DNA from: Butyrivibrio sp.
Lineage (GTDB): Bacteria; Bacillota; Clostridia; Lachnospirales; Lachnospiraceae
Length of the DNA: 42,926 nt
Direction of reading: 5' to 3'
Assembly (NCBI RefSeq): GCF_017940685.1
Contig: NZ_JAGAYD010000028.1
Location: forward strand, 1-42,926
Shown piece by piece: positions 7,918 to 17,313 of this stretch (position 1 is its first letter; each line of letters opens with the position of its first letter). The position numbers and the translations under genes were made by a program. The notes under the pieces are model-generated. The model saw nothing but the letters and a program-made list of their open reading frames with translations. It did no database searches and was not told the origin of the DNA.

Positions 7918-10713
7918 ATGGCTACTAATAACAGGGGAAATTCATCCAGGGGAGCTTCAAAAAAGAGCTCATCCAGGTCTAAAAGTGCATCAAAAAAGGC
8001 AAGGCCTCAGGAGGAAGAGATTCTTGACTACTCCTTAAGGAGTGAGCTTGTCGTCATTGGAATGGTGGCACTTACTATCTTTTTATTCCTATGTAATTTT
8101 GGCATATGTGGTGCTTTTGGAGACGCTGTAAGTAGTGTTTTATTTGGTTTGTTTGGAATTACAGCCTATATCGCACCTTTAGTTATTCTTGGCACAGTTG
8201 TGATATCTATTGCTAATTTTGGCTCCAGCGCATCAACAAGGAAGGTCGTATCTGGAATAGTTCTTTTCTTCCTTGTAGGGATCATTGCGGAGCTTTTGTC
8301 AGGACGTCCTCAGTCCGCTGAATCCTATGATATAAAAATGATCTATTCTCAGGCCAGTGAATATCGAAATGGCGGAGGTGTTTTCGCCGGTTCTCTTGCC
8401 TATCTTTCATACAAATATCTTTCACTTGTGGGATCTGTTTTGCTTATCCTGCTTCTTTCAATTGCTGCAATTGTGGTATTTACCCAGCACTCCTTTGTGG
8501 GAGGACTTAAAAAGGGTGGAAGGCGCATTATAGACAGAACCCGTCAGGAAGCTGACAACTACAGGGACTACGCTGAAAAGCGAAGGGAAAAGATGGAACA
8601 GCGAAGAGCCCAGGTGGAGGAGAAAAGACGACTTTTGCTTGAGCAAAAGGAAGATGAGAAGATCCTTCGCATGGAGAAAAAAGTTGCTGGCGTCATGCTG
8701 GATACTGAGCTCAAAAAAGAAGAGGATGAGGAACAGCCTGATAAAAAGATCAAGATCCACGGAGAAGATGACAAGTCAGATAAAAATCTCTTTATCCCTG
8801 ATGAAGATGAGTTTCACGACGACATTCATGAGATCACTTTAAAGAATGCAATCGATGAGATAAGCAGTGCTGACGAGGACATTTACGAAGAGTCTTACGA
8901 AGATTCATCTTATAAAGAATCTTATGTCGAGGAAAGCAAAGAGGAAGAGGAGACTAAGACAGAGAATGCTCCTATTAAACTTGTTGCAAGGAGCGCAGAT
9001 GAACCGGAAAGCGACCATGATCCACTTCCAGATGTACCGATTCACGCAGAGCATCTTGGTAATGGCATGAATGGTGAATATGTAGTTCATGCCCAGGACC
9101 ACATATCTCAGTCTTCTGGTGCAAATACCAGTATAAATGGTGCTTCAAAAAGCTCAGTATCATCTCTTGGACCTGGTCCTCACACCACTAGTCCTGGCAT
9201 GGAAAAAGAAATCGAGAAGCACAAAAAGGTTATCAACAAGAAGTATGTGTTCCCGCCAATTTCGCTTCTTGAAAAGGGCGTTAAGAACAAGAACACAGAT
9301 ACCGCAAGGCAGCTGAAGGAGACGGCACTTAAACTTCAGGAGACACTGCGCACCTTTGGAGTAAACGTTACGGTAACTGATATCAGTCAGGGACCTGCAG
9401 TAACAAGGTTTGAACTTCAGCCTGAAGCGGGAGTGAGAGTCAATAAGATAGTATCCCTTGCTGATGACATCAAGATGAATCTTGCTGCCAGCGATATCAG
9501 AATAGAGGCTCCGATTCCAGGTAAGGCTGCTGTCGGAATAGAGGTTCCCAATAAGGAGAATCAGGCAGTTGCTTTAAGAGACCTTCTGGAATCCCAGGAA
9601 TACAAGAACTTTTCATCAAAGCTTGCCTTTGCTGTTGGTAAGGATATAGCAGGTAAGACAGTAGTGACAGATATAGCCAAGATGCCCCATCTTCTTATTG
9701 CTGGAGCAACGGGATCTGGTAAGTCTGTCTGCATAAACACCATCATCATGAGCCTTATCTATAAGGCTGATCCCAAGGATGTTCAGATGATCATGATCGA
9801 TCCTAAGATAGTGGAGCTTTCAGTGTATAACGGAATTCCACATCTTATGATCCCGGTTGTTACAGACCCTAAGAAGGCTGCTGCAGCCTTGAACTGGGCA
9901 GTTGCAGAGATGACGAGCAGATACAAAAAATTTGCTGATACTGGAGTGAGGGATCTAAAGGGCTATAACAAGCTCCTTGCAGAAAAGAATGATCCTGACA
10001 ATCCACCGCTTCCACAGCTTGTTGTTATCGTAGACGAGCTTGCTGACCTTATGATGGTTTCAGCCAACGAGGTTGAGGATGCAATCTGCAGATTGACTCA
10101 GCTGGCAAGAGCTGCAGGTATCCATTTGATAATTGCAACCCAGCGTCCATCAGTAGATGTCATCACAGGACTTATCAAGGCCAACATGCCAAGTAGAATT
10201 GCTTTTGCTGTGTCCAGTGGTGTTGATTCGAGGACGATCCTTGATATTAACGGCGCAGAAAAGCTCCTTGGTAAGGGCGACATGCTCTTTTACCCCCAGG
10301 GCTACACAAAACCGGCCAGAGTTCAGGGAGCATTTGTTTCAGACAAGGAAGTACAGGCAGTTACTGATTTCTTGAAAAACCAGGGAATCGACTCTTCATA
10401 TAGCGAAGAAATTGAGATGCAGATAAATAATCTGCAGAGCCAGTCCGGTGGAGGAGGCGGAAGTTTTGGATCTTCCGATCCGGATTCAGGCAGAGATGAG
10501 TACTTTGTTCAGGCAGGGAACATAATCATAGAAAAAGAAAAGGCTTCAATCGGAATGCTGCAAAGAGTCTTCAAGATCGGCTTTAACAGAGCCGCAAGGA
10601 TCATGGACCAGCTTTGCGAGGCCGGAGTAGTTGGAGATGAGGAAGGTACCAAGCCCAGGAAAGTACTGATGTCAAAAGCGGAGTTTGAATCTTATTTAAA
10701 CGGAGGAGAGTAA
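7918..10713 (+). CDS. ftsK: DNA translocase FtsK/SpoIIIE
   Basis: Septal ATP-driven motor that pumps chromosomal DNA through the closing division septum. The 931 residues show a basic Ser/Lys-rich N-terminus, four membrane helices (about 43-65, 70-100, 107-125, 165-190), a long charged Glu/Lys-rich linker (200-430), and a RecA-type motor with Walker A GATGSGKS (Lys602) and Walker [13 protein letters not shown] (Asp706-Glu707), followed by [12 protein letters not shown]. The C-terminal winged-helix gamma domain, which reads oriented DNA sequences, is present (about 865-931). A stop codon at 7912-7914 makes ATG 7918 the first possible start; the Shine-Dalgarno is weak. Its stop abuts the fhs ATG, so it heads the one-carbon operon. 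FtsK versus SpoIIIE cannot be separated by sequence alone. Confidence 0.95.
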   Translation: MATNNRGNSSRGASKKSSSRSKSASKKARPQEEEILDYSLRSELVVIGMVALTIFLFLCNFGICGAFGDAVSSVLFGLFGITAYIAPLVILGTVVISIANFGSSASTRKVVSGIVLFFLVGIIAELLSGRPQSAESYDIKMIYSQASEYRNGGGVFAGSLAYLSYKYLSLVGSVLLILLLSIAAIVVFTQHSFVGGLKKGGRRIIDRTRQEADNYRDYAEKRREKMEQRRAQVEEKRRLLLEQKEDEKILRMEKKVAGVMLDTELKKEEDEEQPDKKIKIHGEDDKSDKNLFIPDEDEFHDDIHEITLKNAIDEISSADEDIYEESYEDSSYKESYVEESKEEEETKTENAPIKLVARSADEPESDHDPLPDVPIHAEHLGNGMNGEYVVHAQDHISQSSGANTSINGASKSSVSSLGPGPHTTSPGMEKEIEKHKKVINKKYVFPPISLLEKGVKNKNTDTARQLKETALKLQETLRTFGVNVTVTDISQGPAVTRFELQPEAGVRVNKIVSLADDIKMNLAASDIRIEAPIPGKAAVGIEVPNKENQAVALRDLLESQEYKNFSSKLAFAVGKDIAGKTVVTDIAKMPHLLIAGATGSGKSVCINTIIMSLIYKADPKDVQMIMIDPKIVELSVYNGIPHLMIPVVTDPKKAAAALNWAVAEMTSRYKKFADTGVRDLKGYNKLLAEKNDPDNPPLPQLVVIVDELADLMMVSANEVEDAICRLTQLARAAGIHLIIATQRPSVDVITGLIKANMPSRIAFAVSSGVDSRTILDINGAEKLLGKGDMLFYPQGYTKPARVQGAFVSDKEVQAVTDFLKNQGIDSSYSEEIEMQINNLQSQSGGGGGSFGSSDPDSGRDEYFVQAGNIIIEKEKASIGMLQRVFKIGFNRAARIMDQLCEAGVVGDEEGTKPRKVLMSKAEFESYLNGGE

Positions 10714-12390
10714 ATGGCTGTAAAGAGTGATATCGAAATTGCACAGGAAGCTAAGATGCTTCACATCAGAGAGGTGGCACAAAAGCTGTCTATTACCGAA
10801 GATGACCTTGAGTATTATGGCAGATACAAGGCTAAGCTTACGGAAGAATACCTCTCAAAGGTACAGGGGAATAAGAAGGGCAAGCTTATTCTCGTAACTG
10901 CGATCAATCCTACTCCAGCAGGTGAAGGAAAGACCACTACCAGCGTAGGACTTGGAGATGCACTTAACAGGCTTGGCTACAAGACTGTAATTGCACTTCG
11001 TGAGCCTTCTCTTGGACCATGTTTTGGTATAAAGGGTGGAGCTGCAGGTGGTGGATATGCACAGGTTGTTCCTATGGAAGACCTTAACCTCCACTTTACC
11101 GGAGATTTTCATGCAATAACTGCTGCAAACAACCTTTTGGCCGCACTTCTCGATAATCACATACAGCAGGGTAATGAACTTGGCATCGACACCAGACAGA
11201 TCATCTGGAAAAGAGCTGAGGACATGAACGACAGAGCTCTTAGAAATATTGTAGTAGGTCTTGGCGCCAAAGCTGATGGCGTTCCAAGAGAAGATCATTT
11301 TGTTATAACAGTTGCTTCAGAGATAATGGCTATTCTTTGTCTTGCCAGTGATATGAACGACTTAAAAGCAAGACTATCAAGGATAATCGTTGCTTATACA
11401 AGAGACGGCGAGCCTGTAACAGCCAAGGACTTAAATGCAGTTGGCTCTATGGCAGCTCTTTTGAAGGATGCAATAAAGCCTAATCTTGTTCAGACTCTTG
11501 AGCACACACCAGTTATTGTTCATGGCGGACCTTTTGCCAATATCGCTCATGGCTGTAACTCAGTAAGAGCAACTAAGACAGCTCTTAGCATTTCAGACTA
11601 TACAGTTACAGAGGCAGGCTTTGGTGCTGACCTTGGTGCTGAGAAGTTCCTTGACATCAAGTGCAGGATCGCAGGCCTTAAGCCTGATGCAGTTGTGCTT
11701 GTTGCAACAATAAGAGCACTTAAGTACAACGGCGGCGTTGCTAAGGCTGACCTTGGAACAGAGAACCTTGAGGCTCTCAAAAAAGGTATTGTTAACCTTG
11801 AAAAGCACATTGAGAACATCCAGAAATACGGTGTTCCTGTTGTAGTTACTCTCAACGCATTCCTTACAGATACTCAGGCAGAGATGGATTATGTAAAGGC
11901 CTTCTGTGAGGAGAGAGGCTGCAAATTTGCCCTGTCAGAAGTATGGGCTAAGGGCGGCGAAGGCGGAGAAGCTCTCGCAAAAGAAGTTATTGAGACTATA
12001 AACACCAAGCCATCTAATTATGCTCCAATCTATCCTGATGATATGTCTCTTCAGGACAAGATAACTACTGTATCAAAAGAAATCTATGGCGCAGACGGCG
12101 TGAACTTTGCACCAGCAGCACTTCGCCAGCTTAAGAAGATTGAAGAGATGGGATTTGGAAAGCTTCCTGTATGCATGGCCAAGACACAGTATTCGCTTTC
12201 TGATGATCCTGCACTTCTTGGAAGACCAAGAGATTACAATATCACTGTTCGTGAGGCATATGTATCTGCAGGTGCAGGCTTTGTTGTTGCACTGACCGGA
12301 GCAATCGTTACTATGCCAGGTCTTCCTAAGAGACCAGCTGCCTTTGATATTGATGTCAATGAAGAAGGCAAGATTGTAGGATTATTCTAA
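10714..12390 (+). CDS. fhs: formate-tetrahydrofolate ligase
   Basis: ATP-dependent formation of 10-formyl-tetrahydrofolate from formate and THF, feeding purine synthesis and the methyl branch of one-carbon metabolism. The 558 residues match the family (about 556). The P-loop reads [12 protein letters not shown] at residues 66-77, followed by the conserved [21 protein letters not shown] region and [20 protein letters not shown]. The start directly abuts the ftsK stop; GGAGG at 10702-10706, inside the ftsK end, is its Shine-Dalgarno. folD follows 9 bases downstream, so formate entry and interconversion of C1-folates are coexpressed. Confidence 0.97.
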   Translation: MAVKSDIEIAQEAKMLHIREVAQKLSITEDDLEYYGRYKAKLTEEYLSKVQGNKKGKLILVTAINPTPAGEGKTTTSVGLGDALNRLGYKTVIALREPSLGPCFGIKGGAAGGGYAQVVPMEDLNLHFTGDFHAITAANNLLAALLDNHIQQGNELGIDTRQIIWKRAEDMNDRALRNIVVGLGAKADGVPREDHFVITVASEIMAILCLASDMNDLKARLSRIIVAYTRDGEPVTAKDLNAVGSMAALLKDAIKPNLVQTLEHTPVIVHGGPFANIAHGCNSVRATKTALSISDYTVTEAGFGADLGAEKFLDIKCRIAGLKPDAVVLVATIRALKYNGGVAKADLGTENLEALKKGIVNLEKHIENIQKYGVPVVVTLNAFLTDTQAEMDYVKAFCEERGCKFALSEVWAKGGEGGEALAKEVIETINTKPSNYAPIYPDDMSLQDKITTVSKEIYGADGVNFAPAALRQLKKIEEMGFGKLPVCMAKTQYSLSDDPALLGRPRDYNITVREAYVSAGAGFVVALTGAIVTMPGLPKRPAAFDIDVNEEGKIVGLF

Positions 12391-12399
12391 GGAGCTAAT

Positions 12400-13263
12400 A
12401 TGAGTGCTACTTTAATTGATGGTAAGGCTATATCACAGCAGATAAAGGATGAGCTTAAGGAAAAATGCTTGGAGCTAAAGGACAAGGGCATAGAAGTTAC
12501 GCTGGCTGTTATCCTTGTAGGAAGCGATCCTGCTTCCCAGGTATATGTTAGAAATAAAAAGAGAGCCTGCGAATATATTGGCTATAATTCTCTTTCCTAT
12601 GAGCTTCCAGAAGATACAACCATGGAAAAGCTCCTTGGTATTATTGATGAGCTCAACAATCGAAGCGATGTGGATGGCATTCTTGTTCAGATGCCACTTC
12701 CAAAGCATATGGATGAGAAAAAAGTAATAAATGCTATTCGACCTGATAAGGACGTAGATGGATTCCATCCAATGAACGTCGGGGCTCTTGTGGTAGGAGA
12801 TAAGGGATTTGTATCCTGCACTCCTGCAGGGGTTATACAGCTCCTTAAAAGAGGGCTTCCTGATTATGATATATCAGGAAAAGAGTGCGTCATTGTAGGA
12901 AGGTCCAATATAGTTGGCAAGCCAATGTCTCTTTTGATGCTAAGAGAGAATGCCACTGTGACTGTGGCTCATTCCAGGACCAGCAATCTTAAAGAGGTGT
13001 GCAAAAGAGCTGATATTATAATTGCTGCTGTAGGAAAGGCAGGAGTTATAACAAAAGACCATGTTAAGCCCGGAGCAGTTGTTATTGATGTGGGTATTAA
13101 CAGGGGCGATGACGGAAAGCTTTGCGGAGACGTAAAGTTTGATGAAGTTTCTGAAATAGCTCATGCCATAACTCCGGTACCTGGCGGTGTTGGACCAATG
13201 ACCATTGCCATGCTCATGAATAACTGCTATGAAGCTGCACTATCACACAAGTTGGGAGAATAA
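12400..13263 (+). CDS. folD: bifunctional methylene-THF dehydrogenase / methenyl-THF cyclohydrolase
   Basis: Converts 5,10-methylene-THF to 10-formyl-THF through methenyl-THF with NADP(H). The 287 residues have the usual active-site stretch SQVYVRNKKRACEYIG (Tyr49 with Lys53/54), VDGILVQMPLPKH, DKDVDGFHP, the nucleotide-binding GRSNIVGKP, and the C-terminal TPVPGGVGPMTIAML. The AAGGAG site overlaps the fhs stop and precedes the ATG by a normal distance. Together with fhs and the cyclo-ligase at 26181 this gives three folate-C1 enzymes in the window. Confidence 0.97.
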   Translation: MSATLIDGKAISQQIKDELKEKCLELKDKGIEVTLAVILVGSDPASQVYVRNKKRACEYIGYNSLSYELPEDTTMEKLLGIIDELNNRSDVDGILVQMPLPKHMDEKKVINAIRPDKDVDGFHPMNVGALVVGDKGFVSCTPAGVIQLLKRGLPDYDISGKECVIVGRSNIVGKPMSLLMLRENATVTVAHSRTSNLKEVCKRADIIIAAVGKAGVITKDHVKPGAVVIDVGINRGDDGKLCGDVKFDEVSEIAHAITPVPGGVGPMTIAMLMNNCYEAALSHKLGE

Positions 13264-14709
13264 ATGAAGTGTCCTAATTGTGGCCTTGAGATTCCGGAAG
13301 GACATATGTATTGTGACCACTGTGGCCTTGAGATCAATTTCGTCCCAGAGTTTGATCCTGAAGTAGAAAACGAGATCAATGCCACTTTATCCGGAATGGC
13401 AGATGAACTAAATAAAGAAGACCGGGAAAAAGAGGAAAAGAGAAAGAAGAGAAAAAAGCTGATCCGTGCTATCACTTCAAGATGGCAGATGATCCTTGCT
13501 TCTTTGATGGCTTTTGCTCTTTTGGCTATTGCTGCATTTTACCTGTTTGCCTATAACAGCAAGTCTTCGCTTTACTATCTGAGGCAGGCTGAGAATGAAA
13601 AAGCCAAGGGAAGTATTGAGAGTGCTATTGAGATATTAAAGGATGGACACAAAGATCATCCAAATAACACTGACATTATTTTTCGAATGTCAGACTATTA
13701 TCTTGAAGATGGCAATACCAGTGAAGCTGTAGATACACTAAGGATCATTACGGACGGATCTTCTTTCACAGATGAGAAAGTGCTTAATGCCTATGAGAGT
13801 ATCATTTCAATCTACAGGCAAAGTGGTGACTATGACAAGGTGGCACAGATTCTGAATGAAAGTGATGCTCCTGCTGTGGAAGGGCTTCGCCAGAGGTATA
13901 TACCGGCAATGCCTGTAATGAGTCCCGTTTCAGGAACTTATACAGAAGTAAGTGTGAATATTAAACTCCTTGAGGGAACCTCCAACAAGATCTACTACAC
14001 AGTCAATGATGGCGAACCGGATTCTGGAAGTATCATGTATGATAATGAGATCGTGCTTGATGATGATGGGACATATAACATCAAGGCAGTTGCTGTGAAT
14101 GAATATGGTATTTCCAGTCCTGTATCTGAGTGTGAGTATACAGTTGAAAAAGGAGCTCCTGCAGAGCCTGAGATAATGGAACCAAGCGGTGACTACAACC
14201 AGAACACAATGATAGTTGCTGTTGCTGAGGCAGGAACATCTATCTTTTATACCACCGATGGCAGTGATCCAACCATGGAGTCCAAACAGTATGTATCACC
14301 GATCACAATGCCTGTTGGAAGCAGTCATTTCAGATTTATTGCATATGACAACGATGGGAACTTCAGTGAGATAGTAGACAGGCAGTATCATCTGATCTAT
14401 ACAAGACTTGTTTCTACGGAGCAGGCTGTTAACAACCTTGTTAGTACTTTGGTAAGGCTTGGATATCTTTTGGATAATACCGGAAAGGCCATAGGAGTGG
14501 AGGGTCACAACGAATACATCTATAACTCTGTAATAGAGATACAGGGAGCGGGAGAGTATTACGTTGTAGTCGAAAACCACGTATCCAATGATGGAACAGT
14601 GGCTCCAACAGGGCTTATGTATGCTGTTAATACTCATGACGGCGCAGTAAACAGACTTGGCTATGATTCAAGCGGCAAATATACACTTATCACGATATCA
14701 AACAGGTAG
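13264..14709 (+). CDS. zinc-ribbon, single-pass membrane, TPR and chitobiase-like repeat protein
   Basis: Function unknown. Visible domains in 481 residues: an N-terminal zinc ribbon (Cys3, Cys6, Cys17, Cys20), a charged basic segment, one membrane helix (about 75-97), TPR-like helices (100-210; repeats starting SSLYYLRQAENEKAKG and NNTDIIFRMSDYYLEDG), then two tandem beta-rich copies resembling the chitobiase/beta-hexosaminidase C-terminal domain (about 218-295 with IYYTVNDGEPDSG; 300-378 with IFYTTDGSDPTMES), and a final 100-residue domain. The zinc ribbon should be cytoplasmic and the rest outside. ATG directly follows the folD stop with GGGAG in the folD end, so it is cotranscribed with fhs-folD. 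A cell-surface or envelope role is inference only. Confidence 0.85.
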   Translation: MKCPNCGLEIPEGHMYCDHCGLEINFVPEFDPEVENEINATLSGMADELNKEDREKEEKRKKRKKLIRAITSRWQMILASLMAFALLAIAAFYLFAYNSKSSLYYLRQAENEKAKGSIESAIEILKDGHKDHPNNTDIIFRMSDYYLEDGNTSEAVDTLRIITDGSSFTDEKVLNAYESIISIYRQSGDYDKVAQILNESDAPAVEGLRQRYIPAMPVMSPVSGTYTEVSVNIKLLEGTSNKIYYTVNDGEPDSGSIMYDNEIVLDDDGTYNIKAVAVNEYGISSPVSECEYTVEKGAPAEPEIMEPSGDYNQNTMIVAVAEAGTSIFYTTDGSDPTMESKQYVSPITMPVGSSHFRFIAYDNDGNFSEIVDRQYHLIYTRLVSTEQAVNNLVSTLVRLGYLLDNTGKAIGVEGHNEYIYNSVIEIQGAGEYYVVVENHVSNDGTVAPTGLMYAVNTHDGAVNRLGYDSSGKYTLITISNR

Positions 14710-14714
14710 AGAGC

Positions 14715-14738
14715 ACTTTAACGGTTTAAAGGTTTAAC
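14715..14738 (+). repeat. three adjoining 8-bp near-repeats upstream of the nfnA promoter
   Basis: ACTTTAAC (14715-14722), GGTTTAAA (14723-14730) and GGTTTAAC (14731-14738) follow each other without gaps and end two bases before the -35 box. Possible regulator site; no matching protein is known to me. Confidence 0.5.
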
Positions 14739-14740
14739 GC

Positions 14741-14769
14741 TTGAAATTTTGCCTGTCTTCGGTTATTAT
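14741..14769 (+). promoter_or_regulatory. promoter of nfnAB
   Basis: TTGAAA at 14741-14746, exactly 17 bp, TATTAT at 14764-14769. Leader of about 55 bases to the ATG. Confidence 0.7.
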
Positions 14770-14830
14770 TTTTAATTAAGCGTGAATAATTATTAGGGGA
14801 ACAATAAATTTTTTTGGTAGGAGGATTACT

Positions 14831-15703
14831 ATGTTCAAGATTTTGGAGGCCAGAGAGCTGACAACAAACATTTATCAGATGATTGTTGAGGCTCCACGTG
14901 TGGCTAGTGCCTGTTTACCAGGACAGTTTCTGATCATTCGTGTTCATGAAGATGGAGAGAGAATACCTCTCACAATTTGTGACTACGACAGAGAAAAGGG
15001 TACAGTTGAGATCGTAGTTCAGGCTATTGGTGCTGAAACTTTTAAGCTCTCTAAGCTTAAGGCTGGTGATGAACTGGCTGATGTTGTGGGACCTTTAGGC
15101 AAAGCTTCTGACCTGGTTTATGAGGACATCGATGAACTTAAGAAAAAGAAGATCGTATTCATCGCAGGCGGTGTTGGTACAGCACCAGTTTATCCTCAGG
15201 CTAAGTGGCTTAAGGAACATGGCGTTGACTGTGATGTTATTATCGGTGCCAAGAACAAGGATCTTGTAATCCTTGAGGATAGATTTAAAGAGGTTTGTAA
15301 CCTTCATATCACAACAGATGACGGTTCCTACGGAAGAAGTGGAATGGTTACTGTAGCACTTCAGGATCTTTGGAATGAAGGCAACAAGTATGATCACTGT
15401 GTTGCTATCGGACCTATGATCATGATGAAATTTGTGTGCAAGCTTACCAAGGAGCTTGGTATTCCTACTGTAGTAAGCATGAATCCTATTATGGTTGATG
15501 GAACAGGAATGTGTGGAGCATGCAGACTTACTGTTGGCGGCGAAGTAAAATTTGCCTGCGTTGATGGACCAGAGTTTGATGGACACAAGGTTGATTTCGA
15601 TCAGGCTATGAATCGAATGAAGCTTTACAAGACAGAAGAAGGAAGGCTCATGCTCAAGGCCCAGGAAGGTGACACACATCACGGCGGTTGCGGTAATTGC
15701 TAA
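14831..15703 (+). CDS. nfnA: NADH-dependent ferredoxin:NADP+ oxidoreductase, small subunit (NfnA/NfnS type)
   Basis: Ferredoxin-NADP reductase-like subunit with FAD, an NAD site and a [2Fe-2S] cluster. Motifs: RIPLTICDYD for FAD, FIAGGVGTAPVYP for pyridine nucleotide, and GTGMCGACRLTVGG with Cys228, Cys231 and Cys243 for the iron-sulfur cluster; a Cys-containing C-terminal tail (GGCGNC) follows. In Nfn the pair bifurcates electrons from NADPH to NAD+ and ferredoxin, reversibly, linking the two nicotinamide pools in fermenting anaerobes. TAGGAGGA precedes the ATG at good distance. nfnB follows 23 bases later. Alternatives in the same family: sulfide dehydrogenase SudB or a dihydroorotate dehydrogenase electron-transfer subunit; the partner gene and lack of pyr genes favour Nfn. 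Confidence 0.85.
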   Translation: MFKILEARELTTNIYQMIVEAPRVASACLPGQFLIIRVHEDGERIPLTICDYDREKGTVEIVVQAIGAETFKLSKLKAGDELADVVGPLGKASDLVYEDIDELKKKKIVFIAGGVGTAPVYPQAKWLKEHGVDCDVIIGAKNKDLVILEDRFKEVCNLHITTDDGSYGRSGMVTVALQDLWNEGNKYDHCVAIGPMIMMKFVCKLTKELGIPTVVSMNPIMVDGTGMCGACRLTVGGEVKFACVDGPEFDGHKVDFDQAMNRMKLYKTEEGRLMLKAQEGDTHHGGCGNC

Positions 15704-15726
15704 TATTCTGAAATAGGAGAATCGAT

Positions 15727-17112
15727 ATGGATGGATTTGTAAGAGTTCCTGTTCGCGAACAGGATGCAAAAGAAAGAGCCAAGAACTTTAGGGAAGTTTG
15801 TCTTGGATACAACAAAGAAGAAGCAGAGAGTGAAGCTACAAGATGCCTTAACTGTAAGAATCCCAAGTGCGTAGAGGGATGTCCTGTTTCAATTGATATC
15901 CCTGCATTTATTCAACAGGTTAAGGAAGGAAATGTTGAAGGCGCATATCAGACAATCAGTAAGTCAAGTGCCCTTCCAGCAATTTGCGGAAGAGTTTGCC
16001 CACAGGAGAGCCAGTGCGAAGGTAAGTGCGTAAGAGGCATTAAGGGTGATCCTGTTTCAATTGGTAAGCTTGAGAGATATGTTGCTGATACAGCAAGAGA
16101 AATGGGCATTGTTCCTGAGGGTGCCAAGGAGAAAAAGAACAAGAAGGTTGCAGTTATCGGCTCAGGTCCTTCTGGACTTACCTGTGCTGGAGACCTTGCA
16201 AAGATGGGCTATGATGTAACTATCTTTGAAGCACTTCATGAGGCTGGCGGAGTACTTGTTTATGGTATTCCTGAATTCCGTCTTCCTAAGAGTGCAGTAG
16301 TTAAAAAGGAAATCGAAAACGTTAAGGCTCTTGGCGTAAAGCTTGAGACCGATGTTGTTATTGGAAAGTCGGTTACAATTGATGAGCTTATGGAGAAAGA
16401 GGGCTTTGAGGCAGTATTTATTGGATCAGGTGCCGGCCTTCCAAGATTCATGAACATCCCTGGCGAGCAGGCTATGGGTGTATTCTCAGCCAATGAGTAT
16501 CTTACAAGAAGCAACCTGATGAAGGCTTTTGATGAGAACTCAACTACTCCTATCATGAGAGCTAAAAAGTGCGTAGTAGTTGGTGGTGGTAACGTTGCTA
16601 TGGACGCAGCAAGAACAGCTCTTCGTCTTGGAGCTGAGGTACATGTTGTTTACAGACGTGGTGAGGAAGAGCTTCCTGCACGTAAGGAAGAGGTTCATCA
16701 CGCTAAGGAGGAAGGCATCATATTTGACCTTCTTACTAATCCTGTTGAGATCCACGAGGACGAGAATGGATGGGTAAAGAGCATCACATGTATCCGTATG
16801 GAGCTTGGAGAGCCTGATGAGTCTGGTAGAAGAAGCCCAGTTGAGATTCCTGGCTCAGAGTTTGAGATAGAGTGCGATGCAGTTATCATGTCACTTGGAA
16901 CATCACCTAACCCTCTTATTTCTTCTACTACTGAGGGACTTGAGGTTAACCGCAGAAAGTGCATCGTAGCAACAGAAGAGACTGGACAGACATCCAAGGA
17001 AGGCGTATTTGCAGGCGGTGATGCAGTAACTGGAGCAGCTACTGTTATTCTTGCAATGGGTGCTGGAAAGGCAGCTGCCAAGGGAATTGATGAGTACCTG
17101 TCTTCAAAGTGA
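15727..17112 (+). CDS. nfnB: NADH-dependent ferredoxin:NADP+ oxidoreductase, large subunit (NfnB/NfnL; GltD-like)
   Basis: Glutamate-synthase-small-subunit-like flavoprotein of 461 residues; expected partner of the preceding subunit and site of flavin-based bifurcation in Nfn. The N-terminal region holds two cysteine groups for [4Fe-4S] clusters: CLNCKNPKCVEGCP and ICGRVCPQESQCEGKC. A first Rossmann motif VAVIGSGPSGLTCAGDLA binds FAD; a second, CVVVGGGNVAMDAARTALRL, binds NADPH; the C-terminus has VFAGGDAVTGAATVILAMGAG. Often annotated gltA or gltD, but no large glutamate synthase subunit is present here, and pairing with the FNR-like gene supports Nfn or SudA. Transcription ends at a strong terminator 30 bases on. 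Confidence 0.87.
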   Translation: MDGFVRVPVREQDAKERAKNFREVCLGYNKEEAESEATRCLNCKNPKCVEGCPVSIDIPAFIQQVKEGNVEGAYQTISKSSALPAICGRVCPQESQCEGKCVRGIKGDPVSIGKLERYVADTAREMGIVPEGAKEKKNKKVAVIGSGPSGLTCAGDLAKMGYDVTIFEALHEAGGVLVYGIPEFRLPKSAVVKKEIENVKALGVKLETDVVIGKSVTIDELMEKEGFEAVFIGSGAGLPRFMNIPGEQAMGVFSANEYLTRSNLMKAFDENSTTPIMRAKKCVVVGGGNVAMDAARTALRLGAEVHVVYRRGEEELPARKEEVHHAKEEGIIFDLLTNPVEIHEDENGWVKSITCIRMELGEPDESGRRSPVEIPGSEFEIECDAVIMSLGTSPNPLISSTTEGLEVNRRKCIVATEETGQTSKEGVFAGGDAVTGAATVILAMGAGKAAAKGIDEYLSSK

Positions 17113-17141
17113 TCTTTGAACTATAATATACCTGCAATCTG

Positions 17142-17179
17142 GGGCATGGGTTAGTTTATCTAACCTATGCTCTTTTTTG
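17142..17179 (+). terminator. intrinsic terminator of nfnAB
   Basis: 13-bp stem of 17142-17154 with 17160-17172 (two G-T pairs), 5-base loop TTTAT, then six T. Confidence 0.93.
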
Positions 17180-17213
17180 TATTTATGAAGAAAAATTAAG
17201 AAATTTCGACGGT

Positions 17214-17227
17214 AAATCTTAAGATTT
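17214..17227. promoter_or_regulatory. perfect 14-bp palindrome upstream of the MORN-rlmH-phoH promoter
   Basis: AAATCTTAAGATTT is self-complementary and lies about 50 bp before the -10 box at 17275. Candidate regulator site, but AT-rich palindromes of this length can arise by chance. Confidence 0.3.
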
Positions 17228-17271
17228 TGCTGATAACATGAGGGTAACAGATATTATAGAAAGCCAAGGTG

Positions 17272-17280
17272 TGGTATAAT
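17272..17280 (+). promoter_or_regulatory. extended -10 promoter of the MORN-rlmH-phoH gene run
   Basis: TGG-TATAAT, consensus -10 with extended TG, 34 bases before the ATG at 17314. No -35 box at 17 bp. Confidence 0.6.
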
Positions 17281-17313
17281 ATCAAAGATTGTGAGAATGG
17301 AGAGAAAGAGAAA

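Noticed and set aside
7844-8038. 64-codon plus-strand frame before ftsK
   Set aside because: Overlaps the ftsK start in another frame and contains the promoter element; protein shows no pattern and the ftsK frame is certain.
15095-15769. 224-codon minus-strand frame opposite nfnA
   Set aside because: Long but antisense to a gene with complete FAD and iron-sulfur motifs; product has no recognisable domain and no ribosome site.
15727-17112. Glutamate synthase small subunit (GltD)
   Set aside because: No large subunit gene nearby; pairing with an FNR-like [2Fe-2S] subunit fits Nfn or Sud instead.
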